This document shows positions 5,558 through 5,799 of a DNA stretch of 5,799 bases, piece after piece. How positions within the stretch are numbered: the first letter of the stretch is position 1; each line of letters begins with the position of its first letter. The notes below the pieces were generated by a model. The model saw nothing but the letters and a program-made list of their open reading frames with translations, did no database searches and was not told the DNA's origin. Origin of the DNA: an uncultured Limnohabitans sp. (GTDB taxonomy: Bacteria; Pseudomonadota; Gammaproteobacteria; Burkholderiales; Burkholderiaceae_C); contig NZ_CALBEX010000511.1 of NCBI RefSeq assembly GCF_937889215.1, positions 1 through 5,799 of the forward strand, written 5' to 3'. A program made the position numbers and the translations under genes.

Positions 5558-5799
5558 TCACAGGGTGTTATTGCGTGGGTTAGCTTGTACGGTATTGATC
5601 ACCTTGACGGGCTGATCATCCGGAATTTCGCTGTAAGAAAGAACGGTCAGGTCGCTGACCCGAAAGCGCACCGCCTTGGACATCCAAGGGCGAATCGCAG
5701 GCGACACCACCAGCACTGCCGCAAAGCCCTGCTCTTCGGTGCTGCGGGCGCTTTCGCGCAGAGCGGCAAACAGGCTTTCGGCCAAGCTCGGCTCCAGCA
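5558..5799 (-). CDS. flhA: Flagellar export gate protein FlhA, C-terminal end only
   Basis: FlhA is the large membrane component of the flagellar type III export gate; its cytosolic C-terminal domain docks chaperone-substrate complexes, FliS-flagellin among them. Only the last 79 residues are in the window, with the frame open to the right edge. They match the end of the family: LEPSLAESLFAALRESA, then AAVLVVSPAIRPWMSKAVRF (the position of the family VLLTSPxLRPxLRRLxE motif) and VSDLTVLSYSEIPDDQPVKVINTV, close to the typical LPVLSYNEIPD end. A TTG at 5785 is just an internal Leu. The stop TGA at 5560-5558 is followed 17 bp later by flhF, in the usual flhA-flhF order. The bulk of the protein, including the membrane helices, lies outside the window. 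Confidence 0.93.
   Translation of the reverse strand, partial: LEPSLAESLFAALRESARSTEEQGFAAVLVVSPAIRPWMSKAVRFRVSDLTVLSYSEIPDDQPVKVINTVQANPRNNTL

Overview
The window looks like a chromosomal piece of a flagellated betaproteobacterium, probably Burkholderiales and perhaps Comamonadaceae. This rests on the protein style, the moderately high GC and the gene order flhA-flhF-flhG-fliA. The lineage is inferred from gene content only, not from a database search. No mobile element, CRISPR array, tRNA or rRNA was seen.

Layout. At the left edge, on the + strand, is the 3' part of a voltage-gated-type potassium channel gene (2-802); its start lies outside the window. Everything else is on the - strand, reading from right to left, and forms one compact flagellar block. 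It contains the 3' end of flhA (5558-5799), flhF (4053-5540), flhG/fleN (3236-4060), fliA (2520-3230), two unrecognised genes (1983-2495 and 1335-1949) and fliS (832-1254). flhF/flhG overlap by 8 bp. The ribosome binding site of fliA contains the flhG stop codon. The other junctions down to the second unknown gene are 17-33 bp. The only larger gap, 80 bp before fliS, holds a very good sigma-28 (FliA) promoter. The block ends in a hairpin plus U-rich tail on the - strand, and this terminator lies inside the last codons of the convergent channel gene.

How the genes fit together. FlhA is the export-gate membrane protein. FlhF and FlhG control placement and number of flagella. FliA is the sigma factor for late flagellar genes. 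FliS is the flagellin export chaperone. The likely regulatory logic is that the operon produces FliA, and FliA then drives fliS, three genes downstream, from its own promoter. The two unknown genes, one for a soluble protein and one for a single-pass membrane protein, sit between fliA and fliS and are candidate lineage-specific flagellar factors. FlhF has degraded GTPase motifs and extra C-terminal sequence, and FlhG lacks the usual N-terminal FlhF-activating motif, so this pair may work differently from the textbook one.

There is no stretch of more than 300 bases without a gene.
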